Assembly: GCA_040274765.1 (NCBI GenBank) | Contig: JBEMAY010000017.1 | Span: 1-56,307 of the forward strand | Length of the DNA: 56,307 nucleotides | Direction of reading: 5' to 3' | Origin: Psychrobacillus sp040274765 | Lineage (GTDB): Bacteria > Bacillota > Bacilli > Bacillales_A > Planococcaceae | Shown here: one piece after another, positions 8,941 to 17,434 of the stretch | Numbering within the stretch: position 1 is the stretch's first letter | Layout: every line of letters begins with the position of its first letter | The notes under the pieces: generated by a model | Database searches by the model: none | Seen by the model: only the letters and a program-made list of their open reading frames with translations | What the model was told of the DNA's origin: nothing | Translations under genes and position numbers: made by a program

Positions 8941-10306
8941 AAATCTGATTTTTCTTTTTATGGAAACCATTTTTATAATAACTAAACACTAAACCGAGTA
9001 TCCATATTGGACCAACTATAAGGGCAACTCTTGTATCAGGGAAGTAAGCCATGAGGCCTAACACTAACACTAAAAAGCCAAGCACGAGATAGGAGCCATA
9101 TGGATAAAATAATGCCTTATAGGAAAGTCTTGAAACCTCTCCTTTAGTTAAGGTTTTACGGAATTTTAATTGAGATAGTAAGATGATTCCCCATGTCCAA
9201 ACTGCCCCAAAGGTTGATATACTTGTTACCCAGATAAATACCTTTTCCGGTACTAAGTAATTGAGTAAAACACCAACCAGCAATAGTGCAGCAGAGAAGA
9301 TAATCGCTTTTGAGGGAACGCCAGTACCGCTGATTCGTTTAAAGGAAGCAGGTGCTTGTTTCTGTTCTGCTAGATTGAAGAGCATTCTTCCTGTACTGAA
9401 AATTCCACTGTTACAGCTTGATAACGCAGCAGTAAGTACGACAAAGTTAATAATACCTGCAGCTGGCCCAATACCAATCTGCTCAAACATTAAAACAAAT
9501 GGACTACCATTGTCTCCGACTTCATTCCAAGGGTAAATAGACATAATAACGAACAAAGCTCCTACATAGAACAATAAAATTCGCCAAAATACCGTGTTAA
9601 TCGCATTAGGAATAACCTTTTTAGGATTTTTTGCTTCTCCAGCTGTTACACCAATCATTTCAACGCCTAAATAAGCAAACATGACCATTTGTAAAGACAT
9701 GAATATACCCGTAATTCCATTAGGGGCAAAGCCACCGTTTGTCCAAAGATTACTTATACCAACGGCAACACCGCCATTACCTATCCCAAAAATAATTACG
9801 CCAAGTCCGACGAATATCATGGCTAGAATTGCCACAATCTTGATAAGGGCAAACCAGAACTCAAATTCTCCATATGCTTTTACAGCAATCAAATTAACTA
9901 AAGTCATAATAACCAATGCAGCTAAAGCCCAAATCCATGATGGCGTTTCAGGAAACCACATTTTCATATATACTCCAACTGCTGTAATTTCAGCCATACA
10001 GGTTACTACCCATAAAAACCAATAATTCCATCCAGTTATATATCCAGCTAAAGAACCTAAATAATCCTTTGCATACCTGCTAAAAGAACCGGAGACCGGG
10101 TTATGGACGGCCATTTCTCCTAGAGCTCGCATAATAATGAAAATAGCTAGGCCTCCAATAATATAGGAGATCAGAATAGCTGGTCCGGCTAATTGAATGG
10201 CTGTTGCGGAGCCTAAAAATAATCCAACTCCAATAGCAGCGCCTAACGACATTAAGGTAATGTGCCGTTGTTCCAAGCCTCGTTGTAATTGTTGATTTCC
10301 ACCCAC
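8939..10306 (-). CDS. amino-acid permease (APC/AAT family)
   Basis: The protein has the AAT signature near the N-terminus (LGAAIGVGLFLGSATAIQLAG) and about 12 membrane helices, and belongs to the group containing histidine, proline and aromatic amino-acid permeases. I chose GTG at 10306 (VGGNQQLQRGLEQRH): AAAGGAAG lies 10 nt upstream and the 455-aa length fits the family. The frame is open up to 10390, but that extension has no ribosome site and would add a Cys/Tyr-rich tail unlike the family. Substrate is not predictable from sequence alone. It is a single gene, divergent from the GNAT gene at 10439. Confidence 0.85.
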   Translation of the reverse strand: MGGNQQLQRGLEQRHITLMSLGAAIGVGLFLGSATAIQLAGPAILISYIIGGLAIFIIMRALGEMAVHNPVSGSFSRYAKDYLGSLAGYITGWNYWFLWVVTCMAEITAVGVYMKMWFPETPSWIWALAALVIMTLVNLIAVKAYGEFEFWFALIKIVAILAMIFVGLGVIIFGIGNGGVAVGISNLWTNGGFAPNGITGIFMSLQMVMFAYLGVEMIGVTAGEAKNPKKVIPNAINTVFWRILLFYVGALFVIMSIYPWNEVGDNGSPFVLMFEQIGIGPAAGIINFVVLTAALSSCNSGIFSTGRMLFNLAEQKQAPASFKRISGTGVPSKAIIFSAALLLVGVLLNYLVPEKVFIWVTSISTFGAVWTWGIILLSQLKFRKTLTKGEVSRLSYKALFYPYGSYLVLGFLVLVLGLMAYFPDTRVALIVGPIWILGLVFSYYKNGFHKKKNQI

Positions 10307-10438
10307 GAGAGTAGCACTTCCTTTTGTATATGTAATTTTCACAAATAACACTTTACCACAATAGAAACTATATAGGAAATATTCTTTCAAAAGAATAGTA
10401 TGATAAAATTATATGCATGGAAGTTAGGGGGCATGAAA

Positions 10439-10978
10439 GTGAATAACATTAACATAAGACCTGTTTTAGAAGACGAACTATATCGGTTATGGGAGCTAAG
10501 CCTAAAAGAAGATGCTCCAGAATGGAAAAAGTGGGATGCCCCGTTTGAGCCTTACACTTCCATGACTTATGAGCAATTTATTTCTAAAAAAGACTATTTT
10601 ATAAATCAAGATGATTTTTGGGGAATTTATTTTAAAGAGGAGTTAGTTGGAGCACTGTGCTACTACTGGGAGCATGAGGCCTCACTCTGGCTAGAGATGG
10701 GAATTCTGATATATGATCCAAAATATTGGAATTCTGGAATAGGGACAATAGCACTTAAAATGTGGATTGATCATCTTTTTAGAGAGCTACCCCTTGTACG
10801 CGTTGGCTTTACAACTTGGTCAGGTAACGAGCGAATGGTCAAGGTGGGAGAAAAGCTAGGTATGACAATGGAAGCGCGCATGAGAAAATGCCGTTTTTAT
10901 AACGGGGTCTACTACGATTCCATCCGTATGGGCATATTACGAGAAGAGTGGGAAGAACAAAATAAAGCCTCTACTTGA
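10439..10978 (+). CDS. GNAT acetyltransferase, RimJ/RimL-like
   Basis: The 179-aa GNAT-fold protein has the acetyl-CoA loop region around YDPKYWNSGIGTIALK and a C-terminal segment (MVKVGEKLGMTMEARMRKC) typical of RimJ/RimL-type N-acetyltransferases. GTG 10439 is favoured: AGGGGG lies 7 nt upstream, whereas ATG 10433 is only 1 nt from it and ATG 10400 has none. The acceptor substrate is unknown. A terminator follows at 11008. Confidence 0.85.
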   Translation: MNNINIRPVLEDELYRLWELSLKEDAPEWKKWDAPFEPYTSMTYEQFISKKDYFINQDDFWGIYFKEELVGALCYYWEHEASLWLEMGILIYDPKYWNSGIGTIALKMWIDHLFRELPLVRVGFTTWSGNERMVKVGEKLGMTMEARMRKCRFYNGVYYDSIRMGILREEWEEQNKAST

Positions 10979-11007
10979 ACGGAACAATACCGTTTTAGAG
11001 GCAAAAG

Positions 11008-11034
11008 CACTGAAGATGGATTCAGTGGTTTTTA
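11008..11034 (+). terminator. intrinsic terminator after the GNAT gene
   Basis: CACTGAA (11008-11014) pairs with TTCAGTG (11021-11027) and is followed by GTTTTTAT. A second hairpin just before it (CCTCTA...TAGAGG with inner AACGG/CCGTT, about 10967-11000) has no T-run and overlaps the end of the gene. Confidence 0.7.
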
Positions 11035-11099
11035 TATTGACTGAAAATTAAATCAATAATATAATTAGTGAAATTAGATGGTGAGGGGATGGTACAGAG

Positions 11100-11486
11100 A
11101 TGGCTGAAACTGAAAAAATAACAATTAATATGAACGTGGTGGACTTAGGTAAGGCAGATTTATTAATAGAGCAAGGCTTTTATTCGAATAGAACCGACTT
11201 CATTAAAACTTCTATTCGAAACCAATTAAACACACATGCGCAAGTTATCGACCAAGCAGTGACCACGAAAGCTTTTAATATGGGGGTAAGCTACTATGAC
11301 AAACTTACATTAGAGCTGCTATCGGAGCAGAATAAAACACTATCTATTAAAACGGTAGGTATGCTTATCCTAGCTAATGACATAGATCCAGAGCTGGCAC
11401 TAAAAACCATTAACTCCGTGAAAGTATATGGAGTATTTAAAGCCTCTCCAAAACTTAAAGAAGCACTACAACCAGTGATAAACTAA
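11100..11486 (+). CDS. ribbon-helix-helix (CopG-like) protein
   Basis: The 128-aa protein starts with a ribbon-helix-helix-like segment (residues about 6-45; KITINMNVVDLGKADLLIEQ then an S-N-R-T-D-F helix), the usual fold of small MetJ/Arc DNA-binding proteins. The remaining 80 residues (including ASPKLKEAL near the end) match nothing I know. It might bind DNA as a dimer, but no toxin gene lies next to it, so an antitoxin role is not supported. The ribosome site GGTGAGGGG is about 11 nt from the ATG. A 21-nt-phased repeat array begins 43 nt after its stop. Confidence 0.65.
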   Translation: MAETEKITINMNVVDLGKADLLIEQGFYSNRTDFIKTSIRNQLNTHAQVIDQAVTTKAFNMGVSYYDKLTLELLSEQNKTLSIKTVGMLILANDIDPELALKTINSVKVYGVFKASPKLKEALQPVIN

Positions 11487-11528
11487 GAGTATGCCCGAGC
11501 GGAATTTGCATAGCTACATGGCATTTGT

Positions 11529-11926
11529 GCAAGGTTCCGCTCCATCTCTGCAAGGTTTTGGATGATCTGTGCAAGGTTCTAACTCGTCTCCGCAAGGTTG
11601 AGGAGGGTTAGCGCAAGGTTTTATTACTTTTCCGCAAGATTCCGGATTGTCTCGAATTAGCGCAACACATTATAGGTTAACCGCAACACTTCTTCCCATA
11701 ACTGCAACACTTTTCATTCCCGCAACACTTGCTGCGATATGCGCAACACTTTCCGATTTCCCGTAACACTTTGCCCCATTAGCGCAACACTTTTTCCATA
11801 TCTGCAACACTTTTCATTCCCGCAACACTTGCTGCGATATGCGCAACACTTTTCCGATTTCCCGCAACACTTCGCCCCATTAGTGCAACACTTCTTCCTA
11901 TATGCGCAACACTTTCCCTATACAAG
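11529..11926. repeat. 21-nt-phased repeat array, cores GCAAGGTT and GCAACACTT
   Basis: About 18 motif copies lie between two convergent genes. GCAAGGTT or its variants start at 11529, 11550, 11571, 11592, 11613 and 11634, exactly 21 nt apart. The core then changes to GCAACACTT at 11662, 11683, 11704, 11722, 11743, 11763, 11784, 11804, 11822, 11843, 11864, 11885 and 11906, with spacings of 18, 20 or 21. The 12-nt interiors vary. A block of about 100 nt (11703-11790) is repeated almost exactly at 11803-11890. Frames through it stay open and encode heptads, but no start signal supports translation. Confidence 0.85.
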
Positions 11927-11937
11927 CCCCTTTCAAA

Positions 11938-11970
11938 CAAAAAAGAGCGCCCCCACGAAGGGGAGTCACT
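11938..11970 (-). terminator. weak terminator of the leftward S66 peptidase gene
   Basis: Read leftward, CCCC-TTCGT-GGGG is followed by GCGCTCTTTTTTG. The stem is only about 5 bp. Confidence 0.4.
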
Positions 11971-12971
11971 CAGTTTATCCATGGTTCCATAATTGTAACT
12001 TCTTTATTTGTTGCATCTAGTTTAACTTGTCGGCCGATTGGCATCGTTAGCATCGGATGTGTATGGCAGCAGTCGAAGTCTACTAGGATTGGGATGTTTA
12101 GGTCCCCGATTGTTTCTAGTAGTATATCAGATGGTTGTCTACCTGTTCCTTCGTCATCGAATAGCTCATGCTTACCGAGTATGATTCCTCCAATGCGGTT
12201 AAATACGCCATTAACTTTCAATAAATTGAAGTTTTTTTCTACGACGGATGCAGGTTTCATCGTGTCCTCGATGAGGAGGATATCGCCTGCTTTAATGCTT
12301 GGCATATAGGGGCTTCCCCAGAAACCATACATGGCGTTAAGGTTGCCGCCGATTAGTTTGCCCTTAGCGATGCCCTTATTGAGACAAATCCACTCATTGT
12401 CTCGCTGATCCTTTGCTTTCGTTTTATCCTCCCAGTTCACCATTTCGTCTGTCCAATAGGGAGGGGTAGGGATGACGTACGGCGCTTGCTGTTCTTCGAT
12501 TAGCATTTGATTGAAATAGTCATATGTATAGTCGACAAATGGCTCAAATTCTCCGAAGGAAGGAACCAGAGCGGGTCCGTAAAAGGTTGGTATTCCTGTT
12601 TGGGCGTAGAGTGCTAATAGAATGGCTGTTGCATCCGAATAGCCGATTACAATTTTGGGATCCTTCTTAAACGCCTCATAGTCGATATATGGGAGGATGG
12701 CATTGGAATTAGTACCACCTATTGTAGACATGATGCATCGAACATCAGGATTTCGGATTAGCTCATTTAATTCCTCTGCCCGTGCCATTATACTTCCTGA
12801 TCTGTAGTAATCATGCTTTCCAGTTAAGCTTCCCTCGACAATCTCGAATCCCTTGGAATACAAATAAGCCTTAGCACGTGCAAAACGCTTTGGGGAAGAG
12901 TATGTAACAGGGGAGGAAGGTGAATAAATTCCAATTTTATCTCCCTTTTTTAATCTGTTTAGTAAAGTCAT
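11970..12971 (-). CDS. S66-family peptidase, MccF-like (LD-carboxypeptidase fold)
   Basis: The 333-aa protein has the S66 layout with nucleophile Ser112 in GYSDATAILLAL, Glu235 in LIEDT and His303 in CCHTHPM as the expected Ser-Glu-His triad. The insert between the nucleophile and the Glu, and the tail, resemble MccF, which hydrolyses microcin C7-type peptidyl nucleotides, more than cell-wall LdcA enzymes. The cytoplasmic location (no signal peptide) fits either role. The initiating ATG is preceded by GGAGTGG. It is a single gene convergent with the ribbon-helix-helix gene. An immunity role is inference. Confidence 0.85.
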   Translation of the reverse strand: MTLLNRLKKGDKIGIYSPSSPVTYSSPKRFARAKAYLYSKGFEIVEGSLTGKHDYYRSGSIMARAEELNELIRNPDVRCIMSTIGGTNSNAILPYIDYEAFKKDPKIVIGYSDATAILLALYAQTGIPTFYGPALVPSFGEFEPFVDYTYDYFNQMLIEEQQAPYVIPTPPYWTDEMVNWEDKTKAKDQRDNEWICLNKGIAKGKLIGGNLNAMYGFWGSPYMPSIKAGDILLIEDTMKPASVVEKNFNLLKVNGVFNRIGGIILGKHELFDDEGTGRQPSDILLETIGDLNIPILVDFDCCHTHPMLTMPIGRQVKLDATNKEVTIMEPWIN

Positions 12972-13100
12972 TTAACTTCCACTCCTTTATATATACTATA
13001 AAAGAAAAAATGCAGCCTAACTAGAAGTTTTTGAGAATTTAGATTAGTATTTCATTTCTTGCATAAAAAGGATATATTAAATAAAAAAAGGGGTTAGTTT

Positions 13101-13595
13101 ATGAATGATTATATTTTATTAGAAAACAATGGGTTTTATATAAGTACGGATAAGGGATTACTAGATATCGATGTGATTTATAATTATTTAACGAATGATT
13201 CATACTGGTTAAAAGGGGTAACGAAGGTATTAGTGGAGGCCTCCATAGAAAATTCTGTATTATGCTACGGCATCTACGAGGGAGACCCATCATCTGGTGC
13301 AGCGAGACAGGTAGGATTTGCTCGAGTAGTTTCTGATTTGGTCAGACATTCATGGTTAGGGGATGTTTTTGTACTTCCTGAATACCGAGGGAGAGGCTTA
13401 AGTAAATGGCTTATGAGTGTGATTGTTGAGCATCCGAACTTAAAGGGAACAAACTTTCATTTGGCTACCAAGGATGCGCACTCATTATATGAACAGTTCG
13501 GATTTAAGCCGTTAGACAGCATAGAAAAGAGGATGGCTAGACCATATGACTGGGATGCTATCCATGCAGGCTACAACAGTATAAATAAGGGATAG
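13101..13595 (+). CDS. GNAT family N-acetyltransferase
   Basis: The 164-aa single-domain GNAT protein contains the acetyl-CoA pyrophosphate loop Y-R-G-R-G-L in VLPEYRGRGLSKWLMS and a late LYEQFGFKPLD segment (residues about 133-145), both standard for the fold. The ribosome site AAGGGG is 11 nt before the ATG. It sits alone between the divergent S66 peptidase and the transporter gene. The acceptor cannot be named. Confidence 0.88.
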   Translation: MNDYILLENNGFYISTDKGLLDIDVIYNYLTNDSYWLKGVTKVLVEASIENSVLCYGIYEGDPSSGAARQVGFARVVSDLVRHSWLGDVFVLPEYRGRGLSKWLMSVIVEHPNLKGTNFHLATKDAHSLYEQFGFKPLDSIEKRMARPYDWDAIHAGYNSINKG

Positions 13596-13739
13596 GGTTG
13601 TGAGTCTATGCTTTTAATGATCTGAAGCATACTTGATATTCCTTCAAAACTTTGTAACAACCTCTAACCATATGACGAGTACTTCTTCCAAACTTTTTAT
13701 ATAATAAAGGAGACAAAAAAAGAAGGAGTTCACTTAGAT

Positions 13740-15584
13740 ATGCAGTTAGCAATAACCTTTAGTATATTGGCAATTAGTATTGTTTTATTTATAAGTAATC
13801 GAATACGAGCCGACTTAGTGGCACTGCTTGCACTTTTAGCCTTTGTTATTACTGGCATTTTAGAGCCGAACGAGGCGCTTGTTGGGTTTTCTAACTCTGT
13901 AGTCATTATGATAGCAGGTTTATTTGTCGTAGGAGCAGGCATAGTAAGAACTGGACTTGCCCAAAGTGCGGGTAATCTCCTTCTTAAATGGTCTGGTAAA
14001 AGTGAACAAAAGCTATTTATTTTATTATTAATAATTACTGGTAGTGTTGGTGCATTTATGAGTAATACTGGAACGGTAGCATTAATGCTGCCGATCGTCA
14101 TTAGTATTGCAATTAGCATTAATAGTAGCCCGTCCAAATATTTAATCCCATTGTCTTATATAAGCAGTTTATCTGGCTTATTGACCTTGATAGCAACGCC
14201 TGCCAACCTTATTGTGAGTCAGGTGCTTGTTGATAACGGCTACGAAAAGCTTGGTTTTTTTGAAATTACTCCGGTTGGTATAGTAGCCATAATTATAGGT
14301 ATTTTATATTTTGTTGTCGCAAGAAATGTGGTACTTCCAAAAGGGAATAAGAAAGATACAGGTGGTGCTGGTCACAAGCTTTCACCTAAGCAGCTGGCCA
14401 TTGATTATGAGCTCGGCGGAAATCTCCATCGTTTAAAAGTTCCAGAGGATTCTTTAATGATCGGAAAGAAGCTAACGGATTTAAAGCTACCTGCTAAATA
14501 CCATTTAGCTATTTTGAAAATTGATCGTAAATCTACAGAAGGTATCAATCTTTTGCCAATGACATACCAGGAGATGGCGGGTCCGCTTAGTACCGTTCAA
14601 GCTAGGGATGTTCTTTATATTCAAGGTTCTTTGGAGAGGACAGAGGAGCTTGCGAGGGACTATAAGTTAGATGTGGATGATGATGATTCAATGCCAGATG
14701 TATTAGTTTCTAAACAGCTTGGGATTGCTGAAGTGTTATTAACCCCGCATTCTACATTGATCAATGAAACAGTCGCCAGTATAAAGTTTCGTGAAAAATA
14801 CAATCTAAATATCCTTGGCATAAATAGAAAAGGGGACTATGTGTTAAGCGAAATGGCAGATGTTCGCTTACGGTTTGGTGATGCCCTACTCGTGCAGGGG
14901 GCATGGGAAGAAATTGAACTACTTGCCAAGACTACAAACGACGTAGTAGTTATTGGACAACCGAAAGAACATGCAAGTATGGCTGCTGCTAGTGGGAAGG
15001 CTCCAATTGCAGGAGCTATCATGTTATTCATGATTATTTTAATGATTTCCGAGCTATTTCCTGCTGTTATTTCTGTTTTAATAGGGGCTGTATTAATGGT
15101 TGTCACCGGTTGCTTGCGTAATATGGATGATGCCTATGGAAAGATGAACTGGGAAAGTATCATACTGATAGCTGCCATGCTTCCTATGGCAACTGCCTTG
15201 GAAAAGACCGGTGGAATGGTTATTTTATCCGAAGGTATTATCGATCTTCTTGGGGGATTTGGGGCATTAGGTGTATTAGCAGGAATTTATTTTATCACCA
15301 TGGTGTTTGGTCAATTTATCTCGAACACGGCAACAGCAGTTTTGTTTGCACCAATTGCCATGACTGCTGCCCTTAGCATGGGAGCTAATCCATATACATT
15401 CCTAATCGCCATTGCCGTGTCTTCTAGCATGGCTTTCGCTACTCCGGTTGCATCGCCGACCAATGCATTAGTAATGACTGCCGGGGGTTATAAATTCTTC
15501 GATTTCGTGAAGGCGGGTATACCGTTGCAATTAGTTATGTTCGTGGTCATGATGATTGTCATTCCGATATTCTTCCCTTTATAA
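13740..15584 (+). CDS. SLC13/DASS-family transporter with paired TrkA-C domains
   Basis: The 614-aa protein has an N-terminal membrane half (helices to about residue 200), two cytosolic RCK/TrkA-C domains in tandem (about 210-300 and 315-395; GKKLTDLKLPAKYHLAILKI and VASIKFREKYNLNILGINRK), and a C-terminal membrane half. The DASS hallmarks are SNTGTVALMLP in the first half and SNTATAVLFAP in the second. Relatives carry sulfate, carboxylates or other anions with Na+; the substrate is not evident. A -10-like TATAAT lies about 35 nt upstream and AAGGAG precedes the ATG. Confidence 0.9.
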   Translation: MQLAITFSILAISIVLFISNRIRADLVALLALLAFVITGILEPNEALVGFSNSVVIMIAGLFVVGAGIVRTGLAQSAGNLLLKWSGKSEQKLFILLLIITGSVGAFMSNTGTVALMLPIVISIAISINSSPSKYLIPLSYISSLSGLLTLIATPANLIVSQVLVDNGYEKLGFFEITPVGIVAIIIGILYFVVARNVVLPKGNKKDTGGAGHKLSPKQLAIDYELGGNLHRLKVPEDSLMIGKKLTDLKLPAKYHLAILKIDRKSTEGINLLPMTYQEMAGPLSTVQARDVLYIQGSLERTEELARDYKLDVDDDDSMPDVLVSKQLGIAEVLLTPHSTLINETVASIKFREKYNLNILGINRKGDYVLSEMADVRLRFGDALLVQGAWEEIELLAKTTNDVVVIGQPKEHASMAAASGKAPIAGAIMLFMIILMISELFPAVISVLIGAVLMVVTGCLRNMDDAYGKMNWESIILIAAMLPMATALEKTGGMVILSEGIIDLLGGFGALGVLAGIYFITMVFGQFISNTATAVLFAPIAMTAALSMGANPYTFLIAIAVSSSMAFATPVASPTNALVMTAGGYKFFDFVKAGIPLQLVMFVVMMIVIPIFFPL

Positions 15585-15626
15585 AAATGGTAAAATATTC
15601 ATAAAGAAATCAAAGGGGGAAAATGA

Positions 15627-16109
15627 ATGAAAATGCCAACTCATATCGTGGCTGCCGGCGGTATCGTCGAAAATGAAAAAGGAGATATTCTCTTAGTGAA
15701 AACAGAGCATGGGGGATGGGTTTATCCAGGTGGTCAAATTGAGGTAGGAGAGAATTTGATCAATGGTTTAATGCGAGAAATAAAAGAGGAAAGTGGGATA
15801 GACGTTGAGGTAGCACAGCTTATAGGCGTTTATTCAAATACCGGTATGTACAAATGGTATGATGGCATCACGGATGTTCCAACGAAGATTATGTTTGATT
15901 TTGTTTGTAAGCCAATTGGAGGAGAGCTATGCACCTCTGAAGAAACTTCGGAAGTTAAATGGGTACCAAGGGATGAGGTACTTACTATGATTACTGCGGA
16001 CGCTATTAAGACGAGATATCTTGCATATTTAGAGTTTGAGGACAAAGTGATTTATAAGGAATATGTAACAAAGCCAGCCTTCGACCTAAAATTGGACCGA
16101 CATATTTAA
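15627..16109 (+). CDS. NUDIX hydrolase
   Basis: The 160-aa protein has a complete Nudix box at residues 36-60: Gly36, Glu42, then REIKEESG with the catalytic Glu residues, fitting Gx5Ex7REUxEExGU. The substrate would be a nucleoside diphosphate derivative, not predictable further. The ribosome site AAAGGGGGA lies 6 nt before the ATG. It lies 42 nt after the transporter gene and may share its transcript. A terminator follows at 16139. Confidence 0.9.
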   Translation: MKMPTHIVAAGGIVENEKGDILLVKTEHGGWVYPGGQIEVGENLINGLMREIKEESGIDVEVAQLIGVYSNTGMYKWYDGITDVPTKIMFDFVCKPIGGELCTSEETSEVKWVPRDEVLTMITADAIKTRYLAYLEFEDKVIYKEYVTKPAFDLKLDRHI

Positions 16110-16138
16110 AACCCGATTATAAAAATTTTAAGCATACG

Positions 16139-16172
16139 AGAGCATTCCTAGCCGGGATTTGCTCTTTTTTTT
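16139..16172 (+). terminator. intrinsic terminator after the NUDIX gene
   Basis: AGAGCA (16139-16144) pairs with TGCTCT (16160-16165) and is followed by TTTTTTTT. Confidence 0.8.
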
Positions 16173-16308
16173 GTTTTTTACCTTTTAGAAAGGGTAATAA
16201 AAATAGTAACATCTTCCTTTTATTAGTCTGCTGAATATGATATAACTAAAAGTGTTAATTCAAAGTAAACAACTTGGTTTAATACACTTCATAAAAGGGG
16301 TTAGACGA

Positions 16309-16950
16309 ATGGGTAGAGAATTTGTAAATATTTTTGATGGATGGGCAGAGTCCTATGACGCATCGGTGTCAGGAAAAGACCCAGAATATCGCGATGTTTT
16401 TGAAGGCTATGATTCTATTTTAAATGAAGTAGTTAATCGAGTTTCCGGAACTTCTATAATAGAGTTTGGAACTGGGACGGGTAATTTAACAGCACTGTTA
16501 GTGGAAAAAAATTTAAATGTAATTGGCTTTGAACCAAATGAAAAAATGAGAGAAATGACGGCAGAGCGTTTTCCAGATAAGGAAATCCTAGATGGTGATT
16601 TACTTCAATTTGAAATTGGAGAAGGAAAAATAGACGCGATTGTTAGTTCCTTTGTTTTTCATCATTTAACGGACGAGGAAAAAGGAAAGGCTCTAAAGCT
16701 ATATTCTGATCTTCTTGAACAAAATGGCAAGATAGTATTTGCGGATACTGCATTTATTACAGAGGAAGCAAAGCTAGAACAGATTAAAAAAGAAAGAGCT
16801 AGAAACTTTCACAACGTAGCAGACGATTTAGAAAGAGAATACTATACAACGATTCCAATTCTAACTAAATTATTCGAGGAAGCAGGATTTCAAGCGCATT
16901 TCTCGAAAATGAATGATTATGTCTGGATTATGGACGCAACGAAAAAATAA
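16309..16950 (+). CDS. yrrT: SAM-dependent methyltransferase YrrT
   Basis: The 213-aa class-I methyltransferase has the SAM-binding motif EFGTGTGNL (residues 52-60) and the characteristic segments VFHHLTDEEKGKA and KIVFADTAFI of YrrT. In B. subtilis yrrT heads the methionine-to-cysteine operon. ATG 16309 follows AAGGGG; the frame is open to 16252, but the extension lacks a ribosome site. The methyl acceptor is unknown. Here it leads yrrT-luxS-mccA-mccB, whose genes are 0-10 nt apart, so the protein probably makes or senses S-adenosylhomocysteine in this pathway. Confidence 0.93.
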   Translation: MGREFVNIFDGWAESYDASVSGKDPEYRDVFEGYDSILNEVVNRVSGTSIIEFGTGTGNLTALLVEKNLNVIGFEPNEKMREMTAERFPDKEILDGDLLQFEIGEGKIDAIVSSFVFHHLTDEEKGKALKLYSDLLEQNGKIVFADTAFITEEAKLEQIKKERARNFHNVADDLEREYYTTIPILTKLFEEAGFQAHFSKMNDYVWIMDATKK

Positions 16951-16960
16951 GGAGCGATTT

Positions 16961-17434
16961 ATGATGAAAAAAATGAACGTAGAAAGCTTTAACCTAGATC
17001 ACACAAAAGTAGCAGCACCATTTATACGTCTAGCAGGAACAAAAGAAGGAAAACATGGCGATGAAATATACAAATATGATATTAGATTTAAACAACCAAA
17101 CAAAGAACATATGGAAATGCCAGGGTTACACTCTCTCGAGCACTTAATGGCTGAAAATATTCGTAACCATACGGATCAAGTTGTAGATTTAAGTCCAATG
17201 GGCTGCCAAACAGGGTTTTATTTATCAGTCATTAATCATGAGGATTATGACGAAATCCTCACTATCCTTGAAAAGACATTAGAGGATGTCCTACAAGCAA
17301 CTGAGGTGCCTGCGTGTAACGAGGTTCAATGTGGGTGGGCGGCAAGTCACAGCTTAGAGGGAGCAAAAGAAATTGCTTCTGAAATGCTATCCAAAAAAGA
17401 TGAATGGCGACAAATTTATAAAGAGGAAGCATAA
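16961..17434 (+). CDS. luxS: S-ribosylhomocysteine lyase
   Basis: LuxS converts S-ribosylhomocysteine to homocysteine and the autoinducer-2 precursor. The 157-aa protein shows the metal ligands His57 and His61 (LHSLEH) and Cys124 (NEVQCG), and the SPMGCQTGFYL motif. AAGGAG lies 6 nt before ATG 16961; ATG 16964 is also possible. It occupies the slot that mtnN holds in the B. subtilis yrrT operon, so it supplies the homocysteine used by the next two enzymes. No Pfs/MtnN nucleosidase gene is in this window. Confidence 0.95.
   Translation: MMKKMNVESFNLDHTKVAAPFIRLAGTKEGKHGDEIYKYDIRFKQPNKEHMEMPGLHSLEHLMAENIRNHTDQVVDLSPMGCQTGFYLSVINHEDYDEILTILEKTLEDVLQATEVPACNEVQCGWAASHSLEGAKEIASEMLSKKDEWRQIYKEEA

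Noticed and set aside
11100..11486. Antitoxin of a toxin-antitoxin pair
   Set aside because: The fold suggestion alone is not enough. No small toxin ORF overlaps or follows it.
11529..11926. CRISPR array
   Set aside because: The constant part is only 8-9 nt, the variable part 12 nt, there is block duplication of the variable parts, and no cas genes are present.
11739..12020. ORFs with heptad repeats (for example QHF-rich forward and SVA-rich reverse frames) through the GCAACACTT array
   Set aside because: They are a by-product of a 21-nt period (seven codons) lacking stops. No ribosome site or start is associated with them, and several frames on both strands are open at once.
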